Shown: in pieces, positions 7,691 to 14,387 of the stretch
Layout of the letters: each line of letters starts with the position of its first letter
Numbering within the stretch: the first letter of the stretch is position 1
Virus record (IMG/VR): IMGVR_UViG_3300050821_006660
Location: 1-31,786 of that record
Strand: one strand, 5' to 3'
DNA from: a virus
DNA: 31,786 nucleotides
Program-made: the position numbers and the translations under genes
The notes under the pieces: generated by a model
Told to the model about the DNA's origin: nothing
Database searches by the model: none
Seen by the model: only the letters and a program-made list of their open reading frames with translations

Positions 7691-7941
7691 TGAAAAACCC
7701 ATCAGGGGTGGACCAAGAACGGTCAACGACCGAGAAGCCGCGCGACTTCGGGTCGGACTTTTGCCTGCCGGCGCTCTCGGGGCTCAACCGCAAAGAAGCG
7801 GCGCGCGTGGCGCTCGCGCTCGATGCCGCGATCCTGTTCGGCGTGCTCGAATACGCTGAGGGCAACACGTCGTTGCAGGACCTGGGCGCGGTTCGGAAGC
7901 GGTACGCCGAGAAGGTGGCTCGCTTGAACGGCGCGCACTGA
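7690..7941 (+). CDS. Small protein with repeat-encoded N-terminus (83 aa)
   Basis: Residues 5-13 (SGVDQERST) are encoded by dispersed repeat copy B and are shared with three unrelated proteins encoded at 24115, 24664 and (as GVDQERST) 13563. The remainder is helical (EAARVALALDAAILFGVLEYAE) with a basic C-terminus. An in-frame GTG inside the repeat could serve as an alternative start. Function unknown. It is coupled to the microprotein upstream by ATGA and lies one base before the endolysin. Confidence 0.7.
   Translation: MKNPSGVDQERSTTEKPRDFGSDFCLPALSGLNRKEAARVALALDAAILFGVLEYAEGNTSLQDLGAVRKRYAEKVARLNGAH
7701..7731 (+). repeat. Dispersed dyad repeat, copy B
   Basis: This is a complete plus-oriented copy beginning ATCAGGGGTGGACC, with spacer AAGAAC and right arm GGTCAACGACC. 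It lies in frame within the first codons of the 83 aa gene. Confidence 0.9.
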
Positions 7942-7942
7942 G

Positions 7943-8608
7943 ATGGCAAAGGGCATCGACATCGCCGGCGACGTGCGCCCCCATCTCGACAAGCTGAAAG
8001 CCGCAGGCGTCGAGTTCATCTTCCGCTACTACGCGCGCCACACGCACATCCCCGGCAAGATCCTCACGTTGGACGAAGCGCAGGCGATCAGTGCCGCGGG
8101 GTTCAAGCTCGGCGCCGTGTACGAGAACGGATTCCCGACGACGGCCGAGTACTTCACGAGCGAGCAGGGGAAGGCGGACGCCGCTTCGGCGCTCAACCAA
8201 GCGCTGATGATCGGCCAGCCCGCCGAGACGCCGATCTACTTCGCGGTCGACTGCGATCTCTCGTATGACGCGATCAGCACGCGGCTCTTTAACTACTTCG
8301 TCGGCATTCGCAACACGTGGGACGTCCCCGGCCATCCACGACTCCCGTACGCTGTCGGCGTCTACGGCTCCGGGCTCGTCTGCGAGAAGATGACGGACTG
8401 GGTGCTGGCGAATTACTCATGGCTCGCCGGCGCGAAAGGATGGCAGGGCTACGAAGCATTCCTCCCCCGCGCCACCATCGTCCAAGCGCCGTTCCCGGAA
8501 AGCTTCCCTCGCGATCTCCACGATTTCCCCTACTCCGACAGCGACTGGGACACGACGTCGACGGAAGACTACGGGGGGTTTCAGGTGCCGGTCGCGCCGA
8601 CGGCGTGA
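7943..8608 (+). CDS. Endolysin candidate: DUF1906-type glycoside hydrolase
   Basis: The 221 aa protein matches the TIM-barrel glycoside-hydrolase-like family typified by DUF1906 (Rv2525c-like). Landmarks are GIDIAGD at the N-terminus, FIFRYY near residue 26, AGFKLGAVYENG near 52, IYFAVDCDLS near 98 with paired acidic residues, YAVGVYGSG near 136, and a terminal DSDWDTT. It spans essentially only the catalytic domain, with no obvious cell-wall-binding module and no signal peptide. Export would need a holin or another route. It most likely cleaves peptidoglycan glycan chains during lysis or entry. Neighbouring holin-type genes support the lysis role. Confidence 0.8.
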   Translation: MAKGIDIAGDVRPHLDKLKAAGVEFIFRYYARHTHIPGKILTLDEAQAISAAGFKLGAVYENGFPTTAEYFTSEQGKADAASALNQALMIGQPAETPIYFAVDCDLSYDAISTRLFNYFVGIRNTWDVPGHPRLPYAVGVYGSGLVCEKMTDWVLANYSWLAGAKGWQGYEAFLPRATIVQAPFPESFPRDLHDFPYSDSDWDTTSTEDYGGFQVPVAPTA

Positions 8609-8611
8609 GCG

Positions 8612-8776
8612 ATGATCGCGCTACCGGGTGAGGTGAGCGTCGCCGTGGTGTACGCCGGTGCCGTATACGACCGGGTCGTCACACGTTGGGTGCGCTGCCG
8701 CGTGTGCCACAAGCCGCTCGAACCGCGCGACTTCTGCGCCGGCTTCTCCGTCTGCGACGATTGTCCGATCGAATGA
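8612..8776 (+). CDS. Zinc-ribbon microprotein (54 aa)
   Basis: This short frame starts with ATG three bases after the endolysin stop. It has two Cys pairs, CRVC at residues 29-32 and CDDC near 48-51, plus another Cys between them, as in treble-clef or zinc-ribbon knuckles. The gap between neighbouring genes is exactly filled. Function unknown. Confidence 0.6.
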   Translation: MIALPGEVSVAVVYAGAVYDRVVTRWVRCRVCHKPLEPRDFCAGFSVCDDCPIE

Positions 8777-8777
8777 T

Positions 8778-8975
8778 ATGTCCACGGTCTGCACCGTCGC
8801 GATCGACGTCGAGATCACCGATGAGGAGCGTCATATTCTCGGCCGAGTCCTCGCCCGACAGCGCATCGGCTCCAAAGGGCAGCACAACCCTTACGCGAAC
8901 CGGGCCGAGATCAAGGCGTGGGCCCGCCAAGTGCTCGCCGCCGAGATAAAGCGTCTCGGCACGCGTAACTTGTAA
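8778..8975 (+). CDS. Small protein of unknown function (65 aa)
   Basis: The product begins with a beta-like segment (TVCTVAIDVEI) and then a helical, basic segment (ILGRVLARQRIGSKGQ, IKAWARQVLAAEIKRL). Its start follows the zinc-ribbon gene stop by one base. No family recognised. Confidence 0.65.
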   Translation: MSTVCTVAIDVEITDEERHILGRVLARQRIGSKGQHNPYANRAEIKAWARQVLAAEIKRLGTRNL

Positions 8976-9002
8976 GCCTCTCTCACGCCCGGAGCCCTGA
9001 CC

Positions 9003-9356
9003 ATGCTCTCGCAACCCCTCATCTGCATCATCCTCGGGTTTGCCATCTCGCTGGCCGTGAACGCGCTCAAGTCGCTGCCCTTCGTGAAGAACAACCCGGT
9101 CGTCGTGGCCAGCGTGGTGTCGATCTTGCTCTCGCTGTTGCAGCAGGTCCATCTCACGGGCGGCATCTTCTCCGCGTTCAACCCGATCGATCTCGTCGTC
9201 TGCTTTCTGACGCAGCTCTCCGCGGCAGTGGCCACGCATGAAATCGCGATCAAGCCGGCCGCGCAGCGGTTGGTGAACGTGAATCCGCCCGCCGTCCAGT
9301 TGCCCCCCGTGACGAACGCGGGGCTGACGACCACGCCCGGCTCGCTTCTCAAGTAG
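9003..9356 (+). CDS. Holin candidate, multi-pass membrane protein (117 aa)
   Basis: Two clear hydrophobic helices occur near residues 6-22 and 32-51, and a third weaker one near 61-83. The C-terminal tail is Pro/Thr-rich and soluble. GGAG precedes the ATG by eight bases. Size, topology and position just downstream of the endolysin gene fit a phage holin. An alternative is a virion membrane protein. The hypothesis rests on topology, not on a recognised holin family signature. Confidence 0.6.
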   Translation: MLSQPLICIILGFAISLAVNALKSLPFVKNNPVVVASVVSILLSLLQQVHLTGGIFSAFNPIDLVVCFLTQLSAAVATHEIAIKPAAQRLVNVNPPAVQLPPVTNAGLTTTPGSLLK

Positions 9357-9363
9357 GTTCCCC

Positions 9364-10005
9364 ATGGAACTCACCATCCATCTCCATATCCACGATCATC
9401 GCTCTCCCCATTCAGAGGACCGCTTTATGTCTGCACTCGACGATCTCACTAGTGCCATCAACTCCCTCGGCACGGCCCTGACGAACATCGCCACGGCGGT
9501 GGCCAACCTCCCGGCCGCGGGCGGCGCCACCCCGGCCCAGCTCAACGCGCTCAAGACCGCTGTCCAGGCCGAGCTCGCGACCGCCCAGAGCGTGCTCGCG
9601 GCGCTGACCCCGACCGGCGGGACCCCGACCGCCCAGATCGCCACGGCGCTGACCGGCGTCTCGAGCGCGGTCTCGGCGCTTCCCACCGCGGGCGATGCCA
9701 CGGATGCCCAGGTCGCGACGGTCGTCTCGGCGGTGACCCCGCTCTTGGCCTCGGCCCAGACGGCGCTCGCCACGATCACGCCGGCCACCGCGGCGACATC
9801 GGCCGTGGGCGCGGCCTTGAGCAACATTCAGAACGCCGTGGCGGCGATCCCCGCCCCGACCGGCGTCGGGCTGCCGGCCGCGCAGGTTCAGGCGTTCGTA
9901 GCGACGGTCACCACGCAGGTGACGGCGGCGCAGACGGCGCTGGCCACGATCCCCGCGCCGGCGGCCCCGGCTCCGGGCGCTACGGCGAGCGCGTTCAAGC
10001 GGTAA
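9364..10005 (+). CDS. Ala-rich internal-repeat protein (213 aa)
   Basis: The N-terminus MELTIHLHIHDH resembles the start of small coiled-coil proteins commonly found near phage lysis genes. From about residue 22 the protein consists of Ala/Thr/Val heptad-like helices. They form about three ~50-residue units, each containing a block like AQxxLAxxTP followed by a small-residue linker. An internal ATG at 9427 (MSALDDLTSAI) is an alternative start. The elongated helical repeat architecture suggests a fibrous or spacer function. The actual role is unknown. Confidence 0.65.
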   Translation: MELTIHLHIHDHRSPHSEDRFMSALDDLTSAINSLGTALTNIATAVANLPAAGGATPAQLNALKTAVQAELATAQSVLAALTPTGGTPTAQIATALTGVSSAVSALPTAGDATDAQVATVVSAVTPLLASAQTALATITPATAATSAVGAALSNIQNAVAAIPAPTGVGLPAAQVQAFVATVTTQVTAAQTALATIPAPAAPAPGATASAFKR

Positions 10006-10027
10006 GACCGGTAAGTTCTGGCGGATC

Positions 10028-10513
10028 ATGCCCGTTGATGATCCGAGCCCAAGCGATGCGCTCCGTGTCCATCTGGATGCGGAGCGCAGTCGTTTGTACG
10101 AGAAACTGTACGATGAGCGGGACCGCTGGTACCGAGAACGCCATGACGCGCAACGCGAGCTGGCGGCCGAGCGGGATCACCGGTATACCGAGCGGTTCAA
10201 TGCCCAGGAAGAGGCCCTACGGGTAGCTCGCGAGTCGTGGAAGCGGGAGCTGGCCGGCGTCAACGAGCTTCGGGGCCAGTTGAACGACGTCATCGACACG
10301 AAAGCCGAGAAAGGCGAGACCAATATCCGGGTCGATGCCGTGGACAAGAAAGTCGACGACTTGACGACGACGGTGGCGGCACTGACGGCCACGGTCGCGA
10401 AAGGCGGGGGCCGGTCAGCGGGGCTCAACGCGGGCTGGGGCTATCTGCTAGGCGCCATCGGGGCGTTGGCCATATTGTACAGCATCCTTTCGCATCTCGG
10501 GACCAAGCCATGA
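10028..10513 (+). CDS. Coiled-coil protein with C-terminal membrane anchor
   Basis: The 161 aa product has a long charged coiled coil (residues ~13-110, very rich in Glu, Arg and Asp), a Gly-rich hinge, and one hydrophobic segment near residues 135-153 (GWGYLLGAIGALAILYSIL). Such tail-anchored coiled coils are common in phage lysis or membrane modules. A spanin-like or membrane-tethering role is possible, but the orientation (anchor at the C-terminus) is not that of a classic i-spanin. Confidence 0.65.
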   Translation: MPVDDPSPSDALRVHLDAERSRLYEKLYDERDRWYRERHDAQRELAAERDHRYTERFNAQEEALRVARESWKRELAGVNELRGQLNDVIDTKAEKGETNIRVDAVDKKVDDLTTTVAALTATVAKGGGRSAGLNAGWGYLLGAIGALAILYSILSHLGTKP

Positions 10514-10520
10514 GGAACCC

Positions 10521-11057
10521 ATGAGCCCCCTCACCTCTCGCCAGTGGGTCCAGCTCGCCATCACCACCGCCGTCCTGGTAGCGGCCGGGCTGGGTGGGGT
10601 ACTGGCCACCAGGGCCACCGCCCCGAAACTCGCTCCTGCGGTCAGCCAGCCCCCCGCAGCGGGCATTTCAGCTCCCGTCACGCCAAGTGCGCCGAGCCCG
10701 ATAACGGCCTTTGACACCGCCCATGAAGTGTCCAACTCGGCGCCCCTGGCCGTTCCACCGGTGAGCGCCCCCGATGCTGGGGCCGTGCTCGCCTGGCAGG
10801 GCATCATCGCCGTCAACGACACGACCGGGAATCTCCGGTCCGATCTCGGGTGGCGGCCGGCGACCCAGGGAGAGTCGGTATTAGGGGTGCTTCGATGCGC
10901 CGTCGCCACCGAAGTCAAGCCCCGGCCGCGGCGGGTTCTCGTGGCGCCGAACAGCCCCATCGCGGCACCGACGTACGTCTGGACCGTGTGCTCGAGAGGG
11001 TTCGCCCAGTGGGACTCGCTCGAGGCGGCATCTGGGGGCAGGTGGCCGAAGCCGTAA
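10521..11057 (+). CDS. Membrane-anchored protein with Pro-rich stalk (178 aa)
   Basis: A single hydrophobic helix near residues 10-27 (QLAITTAVLVAAGLGGVLA) is followed by a Pro/Ala/Ser-rich stalk to about residue 90. A soluble domain with two Cys follows. The layout is that of an N-in, C-out envelope protein. It closes the lysis cluster, so an outer-envelope disruption role is conceivable. I recognise no family. Confidence 0.6.
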   Translation: MSPLTSRQWVQLAITTAVLVAAGLGGVLATRATAPKLAPAVSQPPAAGISAPVTPSAPSPITAFDTAHEVSNSAPLAVPPVSAPDAGAVLAWQGIIAVNDTTGNLRSDLGWRPATQGESVLGVLRCAVATEVKPRPRRVLVAPNSPIAAPTYVWTVCSRGFAQWDSLEAASGGRWPKP

Positions 11058-11088
11058 CCGTTGTATTATTGGCAGTATTCGGCCCGTG

Positions 11089-11126
11089 CGGGGTTCAACT
11101 CCCCGACATGCAGAACCCGCTGCATG
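11089..11126. terminator. Two tandem hairpins after the lysis cluster
   Basis: A 5-bp stem with loop TTCAACT is followed after one base by a perfect 7-bp stem with a 6-base loop. No T-run follows. Position just past the last gene of the lysis cluster supports a terminator or RNA-stability role. Confidence 0.4.
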
Positions 11127-11211
11127 GTTGCCATCCACTGGGGATGCTCCGGTCGCCGACAGTCCTCGGCTGGGGCTCAATACGGGAATGCTCCGGCCGA
11201 GGGCGCTCCGG

Positions 11212-11240
11212 CCGTTGATCGTTCTTGGTCCATCCCTGAT
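11212..11240 (-). repeat. Dispersed dyad repeat, copy C
   Basis: This minus-oriented copy has core TTGATC-GTTCTT-GGTCCA followed by TCCCTGAT. It lies upstream of the first gene of the accessory operon. Confidence 0.85.
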
Positions 11241-11244
11241 GTGG

Positions 11245-11261
11245 CTTCTCGGTCCATCCCA
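11245..11261 (-). repeat. Half copy of the dispersed dyad repeat
   Basis: CTTCTCGGTCCATCCC repeats the spacer and distal arm of the element only four bases after copy C. It looks like a remnant of a tandem copy. Confidence 0.55.
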
Positions 11262-11311
11262 AAAAGTCTGTAGTCTTGTGCTCCACGGTGGAGATCAGTA
11301 ACCGTTCCGGT

Positions 11312-11539
11312 ATGACGGTAGCTGATGTCATCTCCGCGCTCTCCAGTCTCCCGTCCGATCGCGTCGTCGTGATGCAGATGGGTGTCGCGATCGAGCACGT
11401 GCGCGGCGTCGACGAACTTCCCAATATGTGTCTTATCTCGACACCCATGGCCGGCCAGTTCTGGACCAAAGCCTGGGCCGGCGAGCGTGTTGACATGGGG
11501 TACGCGCCGGAGTCCCAGACCCTCGCGGTGATTCGATGA
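11312..11539 (+). CDS. Small conserved-type phage protein (75 aa)
   Basis: The ATG at 11312 is preferred because the protein then starts directly with the folded-looking sequence MTVADVISALSSLPSDRVV. A GTG at 11276 would add 12 residues. The pattern of a helix, a beta strand (VVVMQMG) and LISTPM is often seen in short phage accessory proteins. No function known. It overlaps the next ATG by four bases. Confidence 0.65.
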   Translation: MTVADVISALSSLPSDRVVVMQMGVAIEHVRGVDELPNMCLISTPMAGQFWTKAWAGERVDMGYAPESQTLAVIR

Positions 11540-11793
11540 AGACCGATGGCATCCGGTCCCTCGTGCGAACGCTCGCCCGCACGGTCGGGGCGGCCCGATT
11601 CATTGAACGAGATTTAGAGCCGAAGATCCGGCGCGCCGCCCAGGCAAAACTCGATGAGTTCGAGCGGACCGTGGATGAGACGCACCAACTACTAGCCGAG
11701 ACGTATCGCGCCGGCGGGATGAGCGAGAGTATGATCTCCGACCTAGAGAGGCATCGCCGCGAGAACGATCAACGACGGGTGCGCGAGAGATGA
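11536..11793 (+). CDS. Charged helical protein (85 aa)
   Basis: The protein is almost entirely helical and highly charged (KIRRAAQAKLDEFERTVDE and the C-terminal ERHRRENDQRRVRER), consistent with a coiled coil or nucleic-acid-binding helix. Starts and stops overlap both neighbours. Function unknown. Confidence 0.7.
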   Translation: MKTDGIRSLVRTLARTVGAARFIERDLEPKIRRAAQAKLDEFERTVDETHQLLAETYRAGGMSESMISDLERHRRENDQRRVRER

Positions 11794-11996
11794 GGCGACT
11801 CATCCTGGCAGTCGAGACTGTGCTCAAGGCGCGACAACAGCGATGTGACGAAGCGGAGACGCGCATGGATCAGTGGACGCGCGAAGAATATCTGTACTGG
11901 TATCGAGAACGCACCGAATTGATCGACTTGTGGCAACAGCAGCGCGACGATTGCTTGGCCGAAATGCAGCGCCGGTTCCCGGACACACCGCCATGA
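11790..11996 (+). CDS. Charged helical protein (68 aa)
   Basis: This short helical protein is rich in Arg, Glu, Gln and aromatic residues (TREEYLYWYRERTELIDLW). It is coupled to both neighbours by four-base overlaps. No family recognised. Confidence 0.65.
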   Translation: MRRLILAVETVLKARQQRCDEAETRMDQWTREEYLYWYRERTELIDLWQQQRDDCLAEMQRRFPDTPP

Positions 11997-12232
11997 GCCG
12001 CCTTCGCCCAGGCGAGTTCTACGTCGCCGAAGACGAGGAAACCCGCCGCACGCGCCGCGCGGATGGGTCGGTCTTCACATGGTATAAGGACAAGGCCGCC
12101 CGACGCCAGCAAGTGTTTGACCTGCGCATGAACGATCGGCTTGAGCCTGACGAAATTGCGCTCCGACTTGGCATTTCGACGCGAACCGTGTATCGAGACC
12201 TCGCGGCGTGCTTCGCCAGGATGCACCGTTAA
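11993..12232 (+). CDS. Helix-turn-helix regulator (79 aa)
   Basis: The C-terminal part contains an evident helix-turn-helix: LEPDEIALRLGISTRTVYRDLAA, with the turn at LGIS and a recognition helix TRTVYRDL, resembling DeoR, sigma-region-4 or resolvase-type HTHs. The N-terminus is basic and soluble. A perfect 19-bp inverted repeat begins five bases after its stop, a likely operator for it or a terminator. I infer a transcription regulator of the accessory operon. Confidence 0.75.
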   Translation: MSRLRPGEFYVAEDEETRRTRRADGSVFTWYKDKAARRQQVFDLRMNDRLEPDEIALRLGISTRTVYRDLAACFARMHR

Positions 12233-12236
12233 CGTT

Positions 12237-12284
12237 ACTGACAAAGTGCTGACACGGCGGGCAGGGTGTCAGCACTTTGTCAGT
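12237..12284. promoter_or_regulatory. 19-bp perfect inverted repeat (operator or terminator)
   Basis: ACTGACAAAGTGCTGACAC at 12237-12255 pairs perfectly with 12266-12284 across a 10-base GC-rich loop. Each arm contains two CTGACA motifs, so the dyad looks like a clustered protein-binding site. It fills the gap between the HTH gene and the next gene, leaving only 21 bases to the next start. No T-tract follows, favouring operator over intrinsic terminator. Confidence 0.7.
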
Positions 12285-12305
12285 GGATCATTTAGGGGAA
12301 CAGCC

Positions 12306-12734
12306 ATGGCGGAACCGCTTGCGGTAATGATCGAAAAGGCCCGGAACTATCTCCGTACCGTCGGCAGCGGCCTCACTCGCCAACAGATTTCCGACGCCCT
12401 CTTCCGTCAGTTCAAGGATCTCAAGGACGCGCTCATCCCGATACTGCTCACGCGGTGGGTCTGGGAGCAGATGCGCGCGCTCAAGAGCGACGACCGGATT
12501 CCCCTGTTCGGCGTCTTCGCACGCGAAAGAGAGATTGCGGTTACGGCCGAGCGCGCACCGGTCGTTCGGGAGGTGGACTGGACGGAGTCGCAGTATGTAG
12601 AACAGGCGCGGCGATACAAACACTCCATCGATGCCCAGCAGCGAAAACTGGATGCTCTAGCGGTCCGGTATCAGAGCCGATTCAAAAAGCCCTTGCAGCT
12701 CGACCTGTTCGAGAAACCCCCGAGAACCGAGTGA
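12306..12734 (+). CDS. Protein of unknown function (142 aa)
   Basis: The ATG is preceded by AGGGGAA eight bases upstream. Residues 1-70 look like helices with a possible DNA-binding fold (LTRQQISDALFRQFKDLKDAL), and the C-terminal part is basic and helical. It is the first gene after the 19-bp dyad and so may be the regulated target. Function not recognised. Confidence 0.7.
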   Translation: MAEPLAVMIEKARNYLRTVGSGLTRQQISDALFRQFKDLKDALIPILLTRWVWEQMRALKSDDRIPLFGVFAREREIAVTAERAPVVREVDWTESQYVEQARRYKHSIDAQQRKLDALAVRYQSRFKKPLQLDLFEKPPRTE

Positions 12735-13033
12735 CCAACCGCAAAGCCAACCGGGCCGCTCTCTCCCGCGCAGCGGAAACGCTCGCCAACTACCCGAAGG
12801 TTCCCGAGCCCGCGACGTCTCCCGTCTGTGATGCCACGAGAGCGGTCCTCATGGGAATGCAGCTCCAAGCGCAGACGATCCAAGAAGCGCAGAACGCCAT
12901 CAACCGGGTGGTCTCCGCGTACAACTCGACGATGCAGGCCATCGGCGCCTTGGCCGCACGAGCGGAGAACGTGAACATCGAAACCCACCAGTTAGACGTC
13001 GACCGGATGGTGTGGGTGGAGCGAAAGAAATGA
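12731..13033 (+). CDS. Helical protein of unknown function (100 aa)
   Basis: The start is GTG overlapping the upstream stop (GTGA). The product is mainly helical, with a basic N-terminus (TNRKANRAALSRAAETLANY) and an Asn/Gln-rich amphipathic helix (IQEAQNAINRVVSAYNSTM). No membrane segment. Function unknown. Confidence 0.65.
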   Translation: MTNRKANRAALSRAAETLANYPKVPEPATSPVCDATRAVLMGMQLQAQTIQEAQNAINRVVSAYNSTMQAIGALAARAENVNIETHQLDVDRMVWVERKK

Positions 13034-13034
13034 C

Positions 13035-13065
13035 ATCAGGGGTGGACCGAGAAGGGTCAACGACC
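13035..13065 (+). repeat. Dispersed dyad repeat, copy D
   Basis: This full plus-oriented copy has spacer GAGAAG. It exactly fills the gap between a stop codon and the next ATG. Twenty-four bases are identical in inverted orientation to copy E at the other end of the following gene. Confidence 0.9.
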
Positions 13066-13066
13066 A

Positions 13067-13333
13067 ATGCTGCGCGACTGTAGCCCGCCGAAAGACGGCG
13101 AGCCGTATTACTATCGACTCACGATCGCGCTCGTCCGCGTCGACCACGCGAGCGGCGACGAGTGCGACGAGCGGTTCACGATGACGGCTCGGCTCGGCGG
13201 CTACGTGCCCGCCTTGTACGAGCGGCTCATATCGGAAGTCGAGATGTGGGACATGCTCGCGCGCGGCGGGTTCATCTCGCCAAAGGATCGGGCCCTCGCG
13301 GTTGACCCTTCTCGGTCCACCCCTAGTCTTTGA
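13067..13333 (+). CDS. Small protein bracketed by inverted dyad copies (88 aa)
   Basis: The ATG comes right after copy D. The end of the protein (VDPSRSTPSL) is encoded by copy E. The body is mixed alpha/beta, with the strand YYYRLTIALVRV and acidic patches. The gene plus its two repeats forms a roughly 290-base cassette-like unit. No function recognised. Confidence 0.65.
   Translation: MLRDCSPPKDGEPYYYRLTIALVRVDHASGDECDERFTMTARLGGYVPALYERLISEVEMWDMLARGGFISPKDRALAVDPSRSTPSL
13299..13327 (-). repeat. Dispersed dyad repeat, copy E
   Basis: This minus-oriented copy carries the same GAGAAG-type spacer as copy D, and AGGGGTGGACC through GGTCAAC is identical after reverse complementing. It encodes the C-terminus of one gene and ends 10 bases before the next start. 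Confidence 0.9.
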
Positions 13334-13337
13334 ATTT

Positions 13338-13559
13338 ATGATCGCCGAAGGCCGCTACATAGAATCCCACGTCCGGCGCGGGACCGCCAAAGGGAAATGG
13401 CGTCTCGTCGGTCGATCGTACGGCGGGCAAGAGGTCATCTGGTTGACCCCGCAGCCCGATGGTAACTATCTCGTGGGGACCAAGCTCCACTCGCCCAAGC
13501 CGATCCACATCGATTTACTCTGTCATCTCATGTACGGCGCCACCCAGGAAAGTGACTGA
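13338..13559 (+). CDS. Small protein of unknown function (73 aa)
   Basis: The sequence suggests a small beta domain (KGKWRLVGRSYGGQEVIWL, GNYLVGTKL) ending in a helix. The ATG lies 10 bases after repeat copy E. No family recognised. Confidence 0.6.
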   Translation: MIAEGRYIESHVRRGTAKGKWRLVGRSYGGQEVIWLTPQPDGNYLVGTKLHSPKPIHIDLLCHLMYGATQESD

Positions 13560-13562
13560 ACG

Positions 13563-13856
13563 ATGGACAGATTAGGGGTGGACCAAGAACGGTCAACGGC
13601 GGAACCCGTGCTCGATGCGGAAGGTCTAGGTGTCGACGCGGTCACGGCGCAAATCATCGTCGACGATCACATGACAGAGGCGTCCGTCGTTCGTGCATTC
13701 GCCGCGCGCATGCTGGCGCGTTACGACACGATGGACCTGCCTCAGCGGTACGAGGCGGCCGCGAAGAACTTGCAGGACGTTGCGCGCATTCTAGAGCGCG
13801 GTGCCTGCAATGCGGCGCGCCGGTTCTTTGTTGACCGTTCTCGGTCCACCCCATGA
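13563..13856 (+). CDS. Small protein with repeat-encoded N- and C-termini (97 aa)
   Basis: Residues 5-12 (GVDQERST) come from dyad copy F, and the last residues (VDRSRSTP) come from the inverted copy G, so the gene is bracketed by the element within its own coding frame. The core is helical (ASVVRAFAARMLARY, YEAAAKNLQDVARIL). No function known. It overlaps the next ATG. Confidence 0.65.
   Translation: MDRLGVDQERSTAEPVLDAEGLGVDAVTAQIIVDDHMTEASVVRAFAARMLARYDTMDLPQRYEAAAKNLQDVARILERGACNAARRFFVDRSRSTP
13571..13600 (+). repeat. Dispersed dyad repeat, copy F
   Basis: Plus-oriented copy with left end TTAGGGGTGGACC, spacer AAGAAC and right arm GGTCAACGGC. It lies in frame at codons 4-13 of the 97 aa gene. 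Confidence 0.9.
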
Positions 13857-13857
13857 T
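13830..13857 (-). repeat. Dispersed dyad repeat, copy G
   Basis: Minus-oriented copy, GTTGACC-GTTCTC-GGTCCACCCC, ending in the ATGATG start of the next gene. It is the inverted partner of copy F. Confidence 0.9.
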
Positions 13858-14134
13858 GATCTTGCTCTCCGACGTCGACCCGGAAGACGACGACCTCGAC
13901 GACGATTTGGACTTCGACGATGACGAGATGGAGGACGAGGACGGGGGGCCCGAGGATGACCTCGATGCGAACACCGAAGGGGACCTCGACCTGGACGAAG
14001 ACGACGACGATCTCGATGACGAGGATGATCTCGAGGACGACGACGAAACCTGCGAGCACGGCAAGACGCTCGACGAGCACTGCCCCGAGTGCGATGGCGA
14101 CGACGACGAGGACGAGGATGACAGAGAAGGCTGA
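13853..14134 (+). CDS. Polyacidic protein with zinc-knuckle motif (93 aa)
   Basis: Asp and Glu make up well over half of the residues, in runs such as DDDLDDDLDFDDDEME, and basic residues are nearly absent. Near the C-terminus, CEHGKTLDEHCPEC gives a Cys-x-His-Gly ... Cys-x2-Cys zinc-knuckle-like motif. The charge pattern resembles DNA-mimic or histone-chaperone-like proteins, and a role countering DNA-binding host proteins is conceivable. The low-complexity GAC/GAG composition also allows a neutral origin. The start is one of two adjacent ATGs right after dyad copy G. Confidence 0.6.
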   Translation: MMILLSDVDPEDDDLDDDLDFDDDEMEDEDGGPEDDLDANTEGDLDLDEDDDDLDDEDDLEDDDETCEHGKTLDEHCPECDGDDDEDEDDREG

Positions 14135-14387
14135 GGAGTCTGAGGCGGTCGGCCGCCACATCGCAACGAACGACGCTGATCTCGTCGCGGAGATACGGGC
14201 GCTGCATCTGCAATGCGTCCGCCTGGGGCTTCGCGGCGTGATGGTGCTACAGGGCGATGACTGCTGGCGCGTGCAGCCGCTCGGCAACGTCATGCCGCTC
14301 GACAGTCTCGGGCTGATGTCGGCTGGTGCGGCACTCGAGCGTGTTCGGCTAGCGGAGGTCTACCTTGCCGACCGAAGAGATGGCTGA
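14118..14387 (+). CDS. Small protein of unknown function (89 aa)
   Basis: It starts inside the end of the polyacidic gene in another frame. The product is an alpha/beta protein with LVAEIRALHLQCVRLGLRG and VMVLQGDDCWRVQPLG, the latter looking like a short beta hairpin. No family recognised. Confidence 0.65.
   Translation: MTEKAEESEAVGRHIATNDADLVAEIRALHLQCVRLGLRGVMVLQGDDCWRVQPLGNVMPLDSLGLMSAGAALERVRLAEVYLADRRDG

Larger units (their letters stand above)
11058..11311. other. Non-coding gap with tandem hairpins, short direct repeats and dyad copies
   Basis: The 254-base gap contains CGGGG-TTCAACT-CCCCG (11089-11105), immediately followed by CATGCAG-aacccg-CTGCATG (11107-11126). Three copies of CTCCGGYCG occur at 11147, 11191 and 11206, and dispersed dyad copy C plus a half copy lie at the end. 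It separates the lysis cluster from the accessory operon, so a termination and re-initiation zone is likely. I see no credible gene. Confidence 0.55.

Noticed and set aside
11085-11130. tRNA-like T-arm (CGGGGTTCAACTCCCCG)
   Set aside because: The stem and loop look like a T-arm, but the following seven bases have no partner upstream, and no D-arm or anticodon arm fits. The 5' portion would also lie within a coding gene.
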